A stretch of 64,000 nucleotides of DNA. Source: Actinospineispora spinosispora DSM 44797. Lineage in GTDB: Bacteria; Actinomycetota; Actinomycetes; Mycobacteriales; Pseudonocardiaceae. The translations under genes were made by a program, and so were the position numbers. Location: the NCBI RefSeq assembly GCF_000429025.1, contig NZ_AUBB01000020.1:1-64000 (forward strand). Direction: 5' to 3'. Of this stretch, positions 18,586 to 28,478 are shown piece after piece; position 1 is the first letter of the stretch; each line of letters starts with the position of its first letter. A model generated the notes under the pieces. It did no database searches and was not told the DNA's origin. It saw nothing but the letters and a program-made list of their open reading frames with translations.

Positions 18586-19932
18586 TCAGGACGGAGGCAG
18601 CGGCGTCGCGGTGAACACGCGGTCGGGATCGACATCCCACTTGATCCGCTGGAGTCTTTCCGCGTTGTCGCCGTAGGCACCGGCGATCTGGTCGAGCGCG
18701 TCGACCGCGAGCAGGTTGGGGTAGCCACCGGGTAGCGCTTCTCTCGCCAGTGCCCGGTCCAGCTCGGCGGCCCAGGCGCGATGTGGCGCGCCGTCCTCGG
18801 AAGGGGCCCACGACGCGATGATCTGAATCATGAAGTGCTCGCGGCGGAGAGCGAATGCGGTGGCAGTGGCCGGCACTCTGGCGGCGGCTCCGCGCAGGTA
18901 CTGCCAGGTGATGACAGATGTCGACGATGGCAGGTCGCTTCCTGCCCTCATGAGTGCATCGATCGCGGCGGGGGTGAGAGTGGCCAGCGACCGGGTGCGG
19001 ATCTCATAGTGCCTGCCGTTGGGCAGTCGGGCATCCGGCACCGCCAGCGTCCGGTGGAGGGGGAGGGTGCGGAAGGTCTGGCCGGCGGGGGCGCCCAGGC
19101 GGGCGAGGTGCCGCGCCCCTTCGGCCGCGTCGCCGCACCACACCGGGGAGAGAGTCAGTGCGGGTTCACCATCCTGGGTGCGGAATATGCCACCGACCAT
19201 GCCGAGCTCGTCGGGCGCGCTGGACGAGAGCTCGGAGTGGTCCCGCAGTACCGACTCGGCCCTCGACCACTGGAACACGATCGCCCCGGACACCACGGTG
19301 GCCACCGGGTGCATGCGGATGCGCATCGCGGTCACCACCCCGAAGTTGCCGCCGCCGCCCCGCACTGCCCAGAACAGGTCGGGATTGGTGGACTCGTCGG
19401 CGGTGACAACACGTCCGTCGGCCAGCACCAGCTGGACGCCGAGCAGGTTGTCCGCCGCGAGGCCGTAGCGGGGAGCCAACGGGCTGTAGCCGCCACCCAG
19501 GCTCAGCCCGGCCAGGCCGACCATGCTGACCGTGCCGATCACCGGAGTCAGTCGGTACCGACTCGCGGCGAGCGCGGCGTCACCAGAGGTGGCGCCACCG
19601 AGAGCGGTCGCCACCCGACCCGCAGGGTCGACCAGGACGGCCCTCATCCGGGTCAGGTCGATGACCATGCCGCCGGGGCACAGTGCCCGCCCGGCCCAGT
19701 CATGCCCTCCGCCACGTACTGACAGCGGGAGACGGTGTGCACGCGCGGCGAGCACCGCCTGGCGGACGTCCCGGGACGATTCGCACAACGCGATCATCGC
19801 CGGTCGGTGCTCGACCGCGCCGTTCCACACGGCCCGAACCTGCTCGTAATCGGGGTCGGTCGCAACAACCACACGACCGGCCAGCACGTCAGCCAGCCTG
19901 TCCGCGACACGCACGGCTGCCTCGTCGAGCAC
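18586..19932 (-). CDS. BBE-type FAD-linked oxidase (berberine-bridge-enzyme family)
   Basis: About 448 residues. The N-terminal FAD-binding PCMH domain contains LSVRGGGHDWAGRALCPGG, where the His is the usual site of covalent FAD attachment. The Cys that forms the second link in bicovalent enzymes is replaced (GGGYSPLAPRYGLAADNLL). The C-terminal BBE element is present (YGDNAERLQRIKWDVDPDRV). Such enzymes oxidise sugars, alkaloids or polyketides with O2. GTG 19932 was chosen because AGGAGGG lies 9 bases upstream; an in-frame start at 19983 lacks this. Confidence 0.88.
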   Translation of the reverse strand: MLDEAAVRVADRLADVLAGRVVVATDPDYEQVRAVWNGAVEHRPAMIALCESSRDVRQAVLAARAHRLPLSVRGGGHDWAGRALCPGGMVIDLTRMRAVLVDPAGRVATALGGATSGDAALAASRYRLTPVIGTVSMVGLAGLSLGGGYSPLAPRYGLAADNLLGVQLVLADGRVVTADESTNPDLFWAVRGGGGNFGVVTAMRIRMHPVATVVSGAIVFQWSRAESVLRDHSELSSSAPDELGMVGGIFRTQDGEPALTLSPVWCGDAAEGARHLARLGAPAGQTFRTLPLHRTLAVPDARLPNGRHYEIRTRSLATLTPAAIDALMRAGSDLPSSTSVITWQYLRGAAARVPATATAFALRREHFMIQIIASWAPSEDGAPHRAWAAELDRALAREALPGGYPNLLAVDALDQIAGAYGDNAERLQRIKWDVDPDRVFTATPLPPS

Positions 19933-20028
19933 GATGACGTCCCTCCTGAACCGAAACGAAGTCCGCGCGATGAGAACGAACATCGGCGCACCTGAATTCG
20001 CCGGTACGATTCGTCCGCACGCGAGTAG

Positions 20029-20907
20029 TCAGAACATTCGAGAGAGCACTGCATCGAGGTCGGGCATGCCTGACAGGTCGAGCAAGAATCGCTCCTCGAG
20101 GGCGGCTCGTACCGCGGCCGGCGACTCCAGCGCGCGGCGCTCGGTCCGCCCATCGACATGATGAACGGCGAGACCAGCACCTCCGGAAATGGAACCGGAA
20201 AGAGCGTAGCGAAAACCGATGTCGGGCCTCCCGACGAGTAGCTCATTGACAAATGGAGAATCGGGGTGGTGTCCGTTGTACCAGTTGTTCACGACGTAGT
20301 CGGCAAAGTACTGTTCCGCGAGGTCGAACTGATACAACGGTCGCCACTGCGCACCCAGATGAACCTCCAGCAGAAAAGCGGACCCCTTGCTCAGTAGACG
20401 GAACGCCTCGTGCGGCGTGGCCTGTTCCACATCGGTGTCGAGCCTCAGCACACCGGTCAGGGCCATACCGGACCCGACGTCGACGATATGTGGCCCTTCT
20501 TCCGGCAGGTCGACGAGCAGCAGCATGTGGCTACGCGCGGGTACGGGGGCGTCATCGGGTTCGTTCCACCACACCCGGGCGCCGAGCCCGACCGTTGTGT
20601 AGCCGAGCTCGTCCAGCGCCGCACGGAGGAGCATGTTGTGCTCGTAGCAGCCTCCACCCCGGCCACCGTGCACCAGCTTGGTGGTGAGGCTGGCTGCGTC
20701 GAGCAACACCTCACGCCCGGCGAACGTGTCAAGATTCTCGTACGCGATGGACCGCGTGTGTCCGGCGACGATCCGCTCGAGAGTACCTCGGTCGGCACGC
20801 GATGGGCCGGCCTCGGACATACCGGCCAGGCCGATTCGCCGGAAATACGCTGAGACACCGGGAGAGAGAACTCTCGCCGCGTGACCCATCGCCACGTCTG
20901 TCACCAT
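20029..20907 (-). CDS. nat: Arylamine N-acetyltransferase (NAT)
   Basis: 292 residues. It transfers an acyl group from CoA to an arylamine through a Cys thioester. The triad is visible: Cys87 in HGGRGGGCYEHN (usually RGGYC or RGGFC), His127 in VPARSHMLLLV and Asp143 in PHIVDVGSGM. The N-terminal helix bundle has YFRRIGL and SIAYENLD, both family features. In rifamycin-type clusters NAT homologues form amides, but there is no such cluster here. It is divergent from the urate oxidase gene with a 236-bp gap. Confidence 0.9.
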   Translation of the reverse strand: MVTDVAMGHAARVLSPGVSAYFRRIGLAGMSEAGPSRADRGTLERIVAGHTRSIAYENLDTFAGREVLLDAASLTTKLVHGGRGGGCYEHNMLLRAALDELGYTTVGLGARVWWNEPDDAPVPARSHMLLLVDLPEEGPHIVDVGSGMALTGVLRLDTDVEQATPHEAFRLLSKGSAFLLEVHLGAQWRPLYQFDLAEQYFADYVVNNWYNGHHPDSPFVNELLVGRPDIGFRYALSGSISGGAGLAVHHVDGRTERRALESPAAVRAALEERFLLDLSGMPDLDAVLSRMF

Positions 20908-21060
20908 GCACCATCCTGGATGTCTTTCCCGATTGAAACGTGCTCACCTCAATGAACTATTGACGAATTCGATGCGAGATTGAGCTGATCGACTCCTCGT
21001 TTACCGGCTGTCCATGGCAGTGCGTTCAAATCGCGGTCGCATGACCTCGCAGACCGTGAT

Positions 21061-21096
21061 GTCGCGTCGCAGACGCTGCAACATCTGCGACGCGAC
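21061..21096. promoter_or_regulatory. Inverted repeat between NAT and urate oxidase genes
   Basis: GTCGCGTCGCAG (21061-21072) and CTGCGACGCGAC (21085-21096) are perfect 12-base complements separated by 12 bases, ending 47 bp before the urate oxidase start. The position suits an operator or a 5'-leader hairpin of the urate oxidase gene. No regulator gene adjoins it. Confidence 0.45.
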
Positions 21097-21143
21097 ACCA
21101 GGCTCGGCGAAGCGGTGCCGACCCGACCACCACTGGAGATGAC

Positions 21144-22019
21144 ATGTCGATTATCTTGGGGCCTAATCAGTACGGGAAAGCCGAGAATCGAGTGGTGCGA
21201 ATCTACCGGGACAGCAGTCGCCACGAGGTTCGCGATGTGAATGTGAGCACCTCGCTGCGCGGAGATTTCAATGCCGCCTACACCCATAACGACCTGCACG
21301 GCGTATTGCCGACCGATACACAGAAGAACACCTGCTATGCCTACGCCAAGGAAAAGGGGATCGGCGAGATCGAGGACTACGCCCTGGCCCTGGCACGCCA
21401 CTTCGTGTCCGATCTCCCCGCGGTCACCAGTGCGCGGGTGATAGTGGACGAGTATGCCTGGGAACGGCTCGGTGAGCACACGTTCATCCGATCCGGCCAG
21501 GAGGTACGCACCGCCCAGGTCACTGTCGAGGACGACCGACAGTGGGTGGTGTCCGGGTTGAAGGACCTGGTCGTGATGAAGTCCGGGGGCGCACAGTTCC
21601 AGGGGTTCCTGCGCGATGACTACACCACGATTCAGGAAACCCCGGACCGGGTCATGGCCACGTCCCTGGTGGTCCGCTGGCGCTATGCCAGCGCTCACCT
21701 GGATTGGGGCAAGGCGTACACGGACATCCGGTCCATCCTGCTCGCCCGATTTGGTGAGGTACAGGGCCTGGCTCTCCAGCAAACGCTGTGGGAGATGGGC
21801 AAGGCGGTATTGCAGGCCCGTCCCGAGGTGGCCGAGGTGATGCTGTCGGCACCCAACAGGCACCATTTCGCGGTCGACCTGTCGCCTTTCGGGTTGGACA
21901 ACCCCAACGAGGTCCTCCGTTGTGAAGATCGGCCTTATGCCGTCATCGAGTGCAACGTGACCAGGGATGACGCACCAGATGCGGGTCCGGCATGGCAGAC
22001 CGTACCGGGCCTGTCCTAG
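21144..22019 (+). CDS. uox: Urate oxidase (factor-independent urate hydroxylase)
   Basis: 291 residues, normal length, two T-fold repeats. It oxidises urate with O2 to 5-hydroxyisourate in purine breakdown, without a cofactor. Catalytic-site residues are recognisable: Lys12 in NQYGKAENRV, Thr57-Asp58 in LPTDTQKNT, and the His of NRHHFAVDL. Start supported by TGGAGATG upstream. The rest of the allantoin pathway is not adjacent. A xanthine-dehydrogenase-family pair lies 25 kb away, so the two need not be coupled. Confidence 0.95.
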   Translation: MSIILGPNQYGKAENRVVRIYRDSSRHEVRDVNVSTSLRGDFNAAYTHNDLHGVLPTDTQKNTCYAYAKEKGIGEIEDYALALARHFVSDLPAVTSARVIVDEYAWERLGEHTFIRSGQEVRTAQVTVEDDRQWVVSGLKDLVVMKSGGAQFQGFLRDDYTTIQETPDRVMATSLVVRWRYASAHLDWGKAYTDIRSILLARFGEVQGLALQQTLWEMGKAVLQARPEVAEVMLSAPNRHHFAVDLSPFGLDNPNEVLRCEDRPYAVIECNVTRDDAPDAGPAWQTVPGLS

Positions 22020-22067
22020 GCGGACAGATCATCGTATCGATCACAACGCGGTAGAAGCGAGGGACAG

Positions 22068-23078
22068 ATGAACGAAGCGAGCATGCCGTCCACGCACTCC
22101 AGGTTGGTCGAGTTGCTGGCCGGGATGTGGCAGACCCGTGTTCTGTGCGTTGCGGCCCGACTGCGGGTGGCGGACGCACTGAGCGATGGGCCCCGGATGC
22201 CGTCGGAACTAGCTCACGTCACCGAGACCGACGAGCACTCATTGCGAAGGCTGCTACGGGCGAGTGCCCGGCTCGGGGTCTTCAGCGAGGACACCGAAGG
22301 CCGCTTCGCCAATACGGAGCTCTCTCGTCTTCTACGTCCCGATGTGCCCGGTTCGGTGTATGCCCGCGCCATGGGTGCCGCCGATTGGGGATGGCGTGCG
22401 TGGGCGGAGCTGGAGCACAGCGTTCGCACGGGTGAGCCGGCATTCGACAAGGTCTACGACATGCCCTTGTTCGCCTATTTCGCCGACGTGGATACCGAAG
22501 CCGGCGAGCTGTTCGACAGGTCGATGGCCGACCTTTCGGCGTCCACCGAGTTACCGGTCTGCCACGCCGCTGATTGGCGCGGTGTCCGTTCGGTGGTTGA
22601 TGTCGGCGGTGGCTACGGCGGTTTGGTGCGCGCTCTGCTCCGGCACGTTCCCTCGGTCGAGCGAGGCGTCGTGTTCGACCAACCCCATGTGGTGGAGGCA
22701 GCCGAGGACATCGCCGATGACGACCGAATCCAGATGATCGGCGGTGACTTCTTCGAGTCGGCGCCATCTGGACACGACGTCTATCTGACGAAATGGATGC
22801 TCCACGATTGGGACGACGAGCAGGCCGCTCAGATCTTGACCAACTGTGCCAAGGCGATGAACCCCGGCGGGCGCGTGCTGTGCGCCGAAGCCGTCCTGAA
22901 CCCGGAGAGCGGCGATCCGCTCCCTTACCTGTTCGACCTGCACATGATGGTCCACGCGTCGGGGCACGAGCGCACCGAGGACGAGTTCCGGGAGCTGTTC
23001 GAGTCGTCGGGGCTACGCCTCACCAGGATCATCCCCACCGGGTCGTTCCTGTCCCTCGTCGAAGGCGTTCGGGCATGA
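22068..23078 (+). CDS. O-methyltransferase, acetylserotonin-OMT family
   Basis: 336 residues. Residues ~10-85 are the winged-helix dimerisation domain (VLCVAARLRVADALSDGPRM). The Rossmann part has motif I VVDVGGGYGGLVRALLRHV and the catalytic His in YLTKWMLHDWDDEQAAQIL. This is the family of polyketide and flavonoid O-methyltransferases (plant COMT, actinomycete TcmN/DnrK-like). It starts 48 bp after the urate oxidase gene and is probably co-transcribed, although no shared pathway is obvious. Confidence 0.9.
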   Translation: MNEASMPSTHSRLVELLAGMWQTRVLCVAARLRVADALSDGPRMPSELAHVTETDEHSLRRLLRASARLGVFSEDTEGRFANTELSRLLRPDVPGSVYARAMGAADWGWRAWAELEHSVRTGEPAFDKVYDMPLFAYFADVDTEAGELFDRSMADLSASTELPVCHAADWRGVRSVVDVGGGYGGLVRALLRHVPSVERGVVFDQPHVVEAAEDIADDDRIQMIGGDFFESAPSGHDVYLTKWMLHDWDDEQAAQILTNCAKAMNPGGRVLCAEAVLNPESGDPLPYLFDLHMMVHASGHERTEDEFRELFESSGLRLTRIIPTGSFLSLVEGVRA

Positions 23079-23111
23079 GCGAGCGGTCCGTCGAGGGCCC
23101 GGTCTGCTCGG

Positions 23112-23918
23112 TCAGATGATGTCGAGCTTGTCGAGGAACGGCCGTGCGGCGGTGATGTCGCCGTGCACCGTGCAGTGATCGCTCCAGGGATCGCGGCTCG
23201 TGCCCCAACGGATGAAGGCGATGGCCGAGCTGGTCACGCGTACGTCACCAGCGGCGTCCGGCGTGACCCTGAGGAGATCGCCGGGCCCCGCCGCGGGATG
23301 GACGGTGAACACGGTCTCCCCCGGCCCGTCGAGCTCGACGACGATCGGCTCGGTGACGGTCGCGGCGAGTTCGGTGCCCTGCATCTGCGGCAACCCGGCG
23401 ATCATCCATTCGACGGCGGGGCGGACCAGCTCGTCGGTCGGGTCGGGCAGCGGGAACCGCAGTGGTCCGCCCGGCTGGACGAGGTCGTTACGCAGGTGAC
23501 AGTAGGTGTCGAAGGCGAGCGCGTTCGCCAGCATGTGCTGTGGGTACGTGCCGAGGCCGGGCAGGGTGATCGTTGTGTCGCGGGCTTCGCCGTGCTGCAT
23601 CCCGGCGAGCACGTCGAGGAGCTTGGGGGTGTTGGTCCGCCACTCGTCCAGGACCCGTTCAAGCGGCCAGGCTCGTCTGCGGTCGACGAGGACGTCATGC
23701 TGGCGTTCCCGCTCAGCCGGTAGGGGCGGGTCGTCGGGATCGGGAGGGGTCGGCGCGACGATCGACGACGCGACTGCTCCGAGGTGGGCGATCATGTCGA
23801 TGACTCGCCATCCGGGGCAGGCAGAGGCGCGCTGCCAGTCGTCCTCTCCCAGGGACGAGATGAGCTGGGCGATCTGGGCGGTGTTGGTACCTGCGGCGTC
23901 GAGCGCGGCCACGGTCAT
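23112..23918 (-). CDS. Mycothiol-dependent maleylpyruvate-isomerase-family protein (DinB fold)
   Basis: 268 residues. The N-terminal four-helix DinB fold has the typical metal-site context CPGWRVIDMIAHLGAVA and a second His in FDTYCHLRNDLV. This matches the actinobacterial maleylpyruvate isomerase family, whose members use mycothiol. The C-terminal ~90 residues form the attached SCP2-like MDMPI domain (TVTEPIVVELDGPG). It is the last gene of the seven-gene P450 operon and overlaps the CoA transferase start by 4 bp. Isomerase activity is not certain from sequence. Confidence 0.8.
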   Translation of the reverse strand: MTVAALDAAGTNTAQIAQLISSLGEDDWQRASACPGWRVIDMIAHLGAVASSIVAPTPPDPDDPPLPAERERQHDVLVDRRRAWPLERVLDEWRTNTPKLLDVLAGMQHGEARDTTITLPGLGTYPQHMLANALAFDTYCHLRNDLVQPGGPLRFPLPDPTDELVRPAVEWMIAGLPQMQGTELAATVTEPIVVELDGPGETVFTVHPAAGPGDLLRVTPDAAGDVRVTSSAIAFIRWGTSRDPWSDHCTVHGDITAARPFLDKLDII

Positions 23919-25111
23919 GCCGAGTTCTCCTGTGCTGTCGGGATGGTGGCGAGCCGGGCCCGCTCGGCCGGCCCGTGCTCGTCCAGCAGGGGTGCGCGGC
24001 GCTGGGGTAGGGCCGGGGTTCGGGAGAATTTGAGGGGCTGCCCGGCGACCTGGAAACGGCGTCCGGTTCCGGGGTGGTCAAGGTCGATGAGCATGTCGCG
24101 GGTGGCGACGTGGGGATCGGTCATGATCTCGGCGATGTCGCGTACGGCCCCCACGGGCACTTCGCCGCCGAGGCGGGCGAGAATCTGGTCCTTGGTCCGT
24201 GGCCGGGTCCAGCTCGCAAGGACGTCGAACACGACGTCGCGCTTGGCCACGCGCAGCTCGTTGGTCGCCAGGCTGAGATCCGCGGCGACGTCCGGGCGAT
24301 CGATGAGCTCGCAGAGCCGGCGCCACCGTCCGTCGTTGGGTGCCGCGACCGCGACCCAGCCGTCTGCCGCGGGAAGGATGTCGAACGGACTCAGCAGCGG
24401 GTGCCGATTTCCCTGTGGGCGCGGGACTTCGCCTGTGTAGGAGTGCTGGTAGACGATGCGTTCACACAGGGCGAGGACGGCATCGTACATGGCGACGTCG
24501 ACGAACTGGCCTCGCCCGCTCCCCCGAGCCTCGTAGAGCGCGGACGTGATCCCGAGCGCGAGCATCGTGCCCGGGAAGATGTCCCCGATCCCCGGCCCCA
24601 CCTTGATCGGGACGCCGTCCTCGGTTCCGGTGATCCCGAGGATTCCCGCCATCGCCTGGACCACGACGTCGAACGCCGGCCAGGCGAGGTAGGGGCTCTC
24701 CCCCGACCGAGCGTCGCCGAACCCTCGGACCGTGGCGTAGATCAGGCGCGGGTTCGTCGCGGCCAGCGATTCGTAGGACAGGCCGAGCCGCTCCATGACA
24801 CCGGCCGTGAAGTTCTCGACCAGCACGTCCGCGTCAGCGACGAGCTCGCGCAGCGTGGCGGCGCCGTCGACTGTCTTGAGGTCGAGCACGATGCTGCGTT
24901 TACCCCGGTTGACGCTCTGGAAGTAGCCGCCGTAGGCCGCGACGTCGCTGCCCAGCGGAATCGGACCGGCTCGGCGGGCCAGGTCCCCGTCCGGCGGCTC
25001 GATCTTGAGCACGTCGGCGCCGAGATCGGCGAGCAGCATGGTGGTGTAGGGGCCCGCGAGGGCGTGGGTGAGATCGACGACCTGCACACCGTCGAGGGGT
25101 CCGGCGCTCAT
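23915..25111 (-). CDS. CaiB/BaiF family III CoA transferase
   Basis: 398 residues. It moves CoA between carboxylic acids through an aspartyl-CoA. The N-terminus has the family pattern GVQVVDLTHALAGPYTTMLL and LGADVLKIEPP, then NRGKRSIVLDLK. The candidate catalytic Asp is in VDVAMYDAVLALCERI. It overlaps the genes on both sides by 4 bp, so all three are made together. In this operon it probably activates the acid formed after ring opening; that is inference. Confidence 0.92.
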   Translation of the reverse strand: MSAGPLDGVQVVDLTHALAGPYTTMLLADLGADVLKIEPPDGDLARRAGPIPLGSDVAAYGGYFQSVNRGKRSIVLDLKTVDGAATLRELVADADVLVENFTAGVMERLGLSYESLAATNPRLIYATVRGFGDARSGESPYLAWPAFDVVVQAMAGILGITGTEDGVPIKVGPGIGDIFPGTMLALGITSALYEARGSGRGQFVDVAMYDAVLALCERIVYQHSYTGEVPRPQGNRHPLLSPFDILPAADGWVAVAAPNDGRWRRLCELIDRPDVAADLSLATNELRVAKRDVVFDVLASWTRPRTKDQILARLGGEVPVGAVRDIAEIMTDPHVATRDMLIDLDHPGTGRRFQVAGQPLKFSRTPALPQRRAPLLDEHGPAERARLATIPTAQENSA

Positions 25112-25962
25112 CGGCTGCTCACCCGGTCGAGCAGCGGCAGGAAATAGGACTTGAACACGTCGGGGTTCTCCGACATCGGGAAGTGCCCGACACCTTCCAT
25201 GACGGTGAAGGTCGCGCCGTCGACCTCGGCGGCGAGTGCTTCACCGGCAGCCGGGAAGGCCGACCAGTCGTACTCCCCGTTGAGGATGTGCAGTTCCGTT
25301 CGGGAGGTGTCGATCTTCTGGGCGTCCTCGGTGAGGTCGTGTTCCACCGCGTAGTAGTGAAGGTCGCCCTTGAACACCGAGGGCGCGCCCTGGCTGTAGA
25401 TGTAGGTGGTCTCGCGCTTGTACGCCTCAGGGCTCTGTGGTGCGCACAGGGTGTGCATCAGCGCGGGCTTCGAGTCGTTACCGATCCGAGGGTGGTACAG
25501 CCACGGCAGGATGCGCTCCACCCCATGGCTGTTCAACGCCGCTTCGAGGCCGATGGCCGCCCGGAACAGGCCTGGATGGTGCAGGGCAAGGTCAGGCGCG
25601 AGGTGGCCGCCCATCGAGCAGCCCGCATAGATCGGTCGTTCGAGCTCGAGCGCTTCGACCAGGGCGACGTGGAAGGCCAGGAAGAAGTCCTGGCGGAGTG
25701 TGTACTCCTCGGTCCACCACTGCTGTGACTGCGGTGGCAACGACCGGCCGTGGAAGGGCAGGTCAGCGGCCACGAGCTGGTATCGGGAGGTGAAGTCGGG
25801 GTCCTCCAGCACGTGTCGCCACTGCCGGCTGTCGCAGCCGGCGGTGTGTTGCAGCACGACCGGGACACCCTGACCCGCCTGTTCGAAGTAGACGCGGTAC
25901 TCCACCCCGAGCACGTCGAGGTAGAGGTAGCGCCCGGTCACCTCCGCCAGCCGCGCGCTCAC
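25108..25962 (-). CDS. Alpha/beta hydrolase, lactone- or ester-cleaving
   Basis: 284 residues. The nucleophile elbow is IYAGCSMGGHLAPDLA, the acid is probably Asp in LNGEYDWSAFP, and the His is in MEGVGHFPMSENPD. The layout is that of meta-cleavage-product hydrolases and lactonases. It has no signal peptide and acts in the cytoplasm. Four-base overlaps with the SCP2-like gene upstream and the CoA transferase downstream show tight coupling. Opening a lactone made by a Baeyer-Villiger enzyme would fit the region. Confidence 0.88.
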   Translation of the reverse strand: MSARLAEVTGRYLYLDVLGVEYRVYFEQAGQGVPVVLQHTAGCDSRQWRHVLEDPDFTSRYQLVAADLPFHGRSLPPQSQQWWTEEYTLRQDFFLAFHVALVEALELERPIYAGCSMGGHLAPDLALHHPGLFRAAIGLEAALNSHGVERILPWLYHPRIGNDSKPALMHTLCAPQSPEAYKRETTYIYSQGAPSVFKGDLHYYAVEHDLTEDAQKIDTSRTELHILNGEYDWSAFPAAGEALAAEVDGATFTVMEGVGHFPMSENPDVFKSYFLPLLDRVSSR

Positions 25963-26372
25963 AGCGCCACCGTCGCGGGAGCCGTGTTCGTGTTGGCCAC
26001 CTCACGGAACAGCTCGGCGAGTCTGCGCAGCGCCGGGTAGTAGGCGAAGATCGTTTCCATGTCGCCCTCGATTCGGAAGCCGTGGTGCACCATCGCCGGG
26101 TAGAAGTCCTGGTAGAAGGGTGGCGGTGTCGCGGTGAGCAGCGACTGCCACTGCGCCTCGGTTCCCGCCAGCTGGATGTCATAGGAGTCGAACGGCGTCA
26201 CGACCGGGTCGATCTCGCTGATCCGTCCGGCTTGGATCACGAGGCGGAAGGACTGCAGTTCTCCGATGACCACGCGCAGGGTGGCGCTCAGGTAGCGGCT
26301 GTGGAGCAGGAACTCGGGGTCTCGGCGCAGGGTGTCTTCCACCGTGTCGAGGTCGAGTGGGAGGAGTGCCAT
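25959..26372 (-). CDS. SCP2-like small protein
   Basis: 137 residues. The middle has beta strands followed by RIEGDMETIFAYYPALRRLA, similar to the end of sterol-carrier-protein-2 domains (typically 'kieGdm...'). The N-terminal half LRVVIGELQSFRLVIQAGRI also fits that fold. SCP2 proteins bind hydrophobic ligands, which would suit a lipid- or terpenoid-degrading operon. No catalytic motif is visible. It overlaps the hydrolase by 4 bp and is 26 bp from the acyl-CoA dehydrogenase. Confidence 0.6.
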   Translation of the reverse strand: MALLPLDLDTVEDTLRRDPEFLLHSRYLSATLRVVIGELQSFRLVIQAGRISEIDPVVTPFDSYDIQLAGTEAQWQSLLTATPPPFYQDFYPAMVHHGFRIEGDMETIFAYYPALRRLAELFREVANTNTAPATVAL

Positions 26373-26398
26373 CGTCGTTCCTTCGTGGTCAGCGGGGA

Positions 26399-27550
26399 TC
26401 AGGTGTCGCGCAACAGGTGTTGGGCGATGATCGTGCGTTGGATCTCCGAGGTGCCTTCGAAGATCTGGGTCAGGCGTGCGTCGCGCCAGTGCCGCTCGAC
26501 GGCGTACTCGGTGGTGTAGCCGTTACCGCCCAGCACCTGCATCGCCGAACTCGCCACCTGCTCAGCGGCCTCGCTGGCGAAGAGCTTGGCCATCGAGCAT
26601 TCCTGCTTGCAGTCGAGCCCGGCGTCGAAGCGAACCGCGGCCTCCATGTAGAGCGCTCGTGCGGCGCTGACCTGGGTGGCCATGTCGGCCAGCCGGAACT
26701 TGATGCCTTGGAACGATGAGATCGGGACGCCGAACTGGACGCGGCGGCGGGCGTACTCGGTCGCGTCCTCGAGCGCGCCGCGCGCCGCGCCCACCGCACG
26801 GGCGGCGGTGTGCAACCGCCCCCAGTTGATCAGGTTCGCGAACAGCGAGAACCCCTGCCCGGTGGCGCCGTCCGAGCCGACCTGGACATTGCTCGCCGGC
26901 ACCTCGAGATCGGTGATCGAGAGCTGCCAGGAGGTGATCCCGTGGTAGCCGATCTTCGGGATCGGCGTGCCGGTGATGCCCGGGGGGAACTCTCCTCGCT
27001 CCTTCTCCACGAGGAACACGTCGAGACCGTCTCTGCGGCCTGGCGCCGTTCGGGCGAGGATGAGAATCGCGTCGGCCGCCTTCGCCCATCCGCACCAGCG
27101 TTTCTCACCGTTGATCAGATAGGTGTCTCCGTGGCGCTCGGCGCGACAGGAGACCGCGGCGACGTCGGAGCCCGCTTCCGGTTCGCTGAAGGCGCCCGCC
27201 GAGATCCATTGCCCGGCTGCCTGACGCCGCAGGATGTCGGTCCGCCGCCGAGGATCGGCAAGTGCCGCTCCGGTGCCGTTGGCACGGGCGATGACACTCG
27301 CGGCGCTCATCCAGCCGCGGGAGAGCTCTTCGGTGACCAGACAGTATTCGATCATGCCCAGTCCGAGACCGCCGTGCTCACGGCCGATCATGATGCCGAA
27401 GTAGCCCAGCTCGCCCATCCGGTCGATCAGCGACCAGGGTATGTCGGCATGCCGTGGATCCAACTCGTTCGCTACCGGCAACAGCTCGGTCGCGGTGAAC
27501 TCGCGAGCCTGGTCGCGCAACCTCGCCTGATCGGGAGTCAGTAACGTCAT
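26399..27550 (-). CDS. Acyl-CoA dehydrogenase
   Basis: About 383 residues from ATG 27550. It oxidises acyl-CoA to the 2,3-enoyl-CoA with FAD. The first signature is [19 protein letters not shown] and the C-terminal region has [20 protein letters not shown] and the catalytic Glu in [15 protein letters not shown]. An open reading frame reaches further upstream to 27742, but that stretch is Arg-rich and overlaps the SDR gene, so the internal start is used. Fourth from the promoter in functional terms: P450, SDR, then this gene. Confidence 0.93.
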   Translation of the reverse strand: MTLLTPDQARLRDQAREFTATELLPVANELDPRHADIPWSLIDRMGELGYFGIMIGREHGGLGLGMIEYCLVTEELSRGWMSAASVIARANGTGAALADPRRRTDILRRQAAGQWISAGAFSEPEAGSDVAAVSCRAERHGDTYLINGEKRWCGWAKAADAILILARTAPGRRDGLDVFLVEKERGEFPPGITGTPIPKIGYHGITSWQLSITDLEVPASNVQVGSDGATGQGFSLFANLINWGRLHTAARAVGAARGALEDATEYARRRVQFGVPISSFQGIKFRLADMATQVSAARALYMEAAVRFDAGLDCKQECSMAKLFASEAAEQVASSAMQVLGGNGYTTEYAVERHWRDARLTQIFEGTSEIQRTIIAQHLLRDT

Positions 27551-27596
27551 GGTGCGTCGGCTCCGCGCACCGCACGATCGTGCGCTCCGTGGGCCA

Positions 27597-28478
27597 TCAG
27601 GACGACGCCGTTCCGGGCTCGAACGATGCCGCCAGCTCCATCGCATCGTAGGAAGTGTCGGCGAGCCCTGTCGACGCCAGCTCGGTGAACGATCTCTCGA
27701 TGTGAGCATGCCGGGTCGTCGCATACCTGAGCGCGTGCGCATGTGTCGCGATCAGGAACTCTTCCTTTTCGACCCCGTCCAGCGCCAGACGGGCGATCAC
27801 GTCAGGATCGATTCCGCTTTCGATGAGCTTCCGCACCAACGGCACGCCATCCGACGGTCCTCCGTGTGAGGCAGGCCGGAGTTGCGGGCCACGCCAGATG
27901 TTCGTGTTCACCAGTCCAGGTGTCATCGCACTGATGCCGATCTGCTCCGGCAGCTCCAGGCGTAGTACATCGGCCAACGCCAGCACGGCATGTTTGCTCG
28001 CGGTATAGAACCCGCCGCCAGGGAACGGGACGCCGAGGGAATGTTCGGACGCCGTGACCAGAATCCATCCGGACTTCCGAGAATCCGCCAGCCGTCGGCC
28101 GAACGCGCTGATCGTGGCCCACACACCCACCACGTTGACCTCGAGGGCCCAGGTCAGATCACCGTGCTCCGCCTCGAGCAACGGGCCACCGGCGGGCGTG
28201 ACCCCCGCGTTGGCACAGACGAATGTCGGCGTGCCCAGGTCGTCACTGATCGTCGCGGCCACCTGCTCGACCGCGGCCACATCGGCTACGTCGCACCGGT
28301 AGGCGTTCGCGCGTACTCCCGAAGCATCGAGGGCCTCGGCCGTGGCGTCCGCGGCGACCTTGTCGATGTCCACGACGGCCACCGCGGTGGCTCCCCGGCG
28401 GACGGTCTCCCGAGCCAGCGCCGCGCCTATTCCGCTACCGGCGCCCGTCACGACCGCGACAGCACCTCCGAACTTCAT
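27597..28478 (-). CDS. Short-chain dehydrogenase/reductase
   Basis: 293 residues from ATG 28478. NAD(P) site [16 protein letters not shown], second motif [11 protein letters not shown], catalytic Ser in ILVTASEHS and Tyr-x-x-x-Lys in [13 protein letters not shown]. It has an extended C-terminal tail. The ATG overlaps the stop of the P450 gene (TGATG), a classic coupled arrangement. It probably oxidises the alcohol made by the P450 to a ketone, an inference from the pairing. Confidence 0.92.
   Translation of the reverse strand: MKFGGAVAVVTGAGSGIGAALARETVRRGATAVAVVDIDKVAADATAEALDASGVRANAYRCDVADVAAVEQVAATISDDLGTPTFVCANAGVTPAGGPLLEAEHGDLTWALEVNVVGVWATISAFGRRLADSRKSGWILVTASEHSLGVPFPGGGFYTASKHAVLALADVLRLELPEQIGISAMTPGLVNTNIWRGPQLRPASHGGPSDGVPLVRKLIESGIDPDVIARLALDGVEKEEFLIATHAHALRYATTRHAHIERSFTELASTGLADTSYDAMELAASFEPGTASS

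Noticed and set aside
18781..19722. Rightward frame across the BBE-type oxidase
   Set aside because: Antisense shadow; low-complexity Gly/Arg/His sequence.
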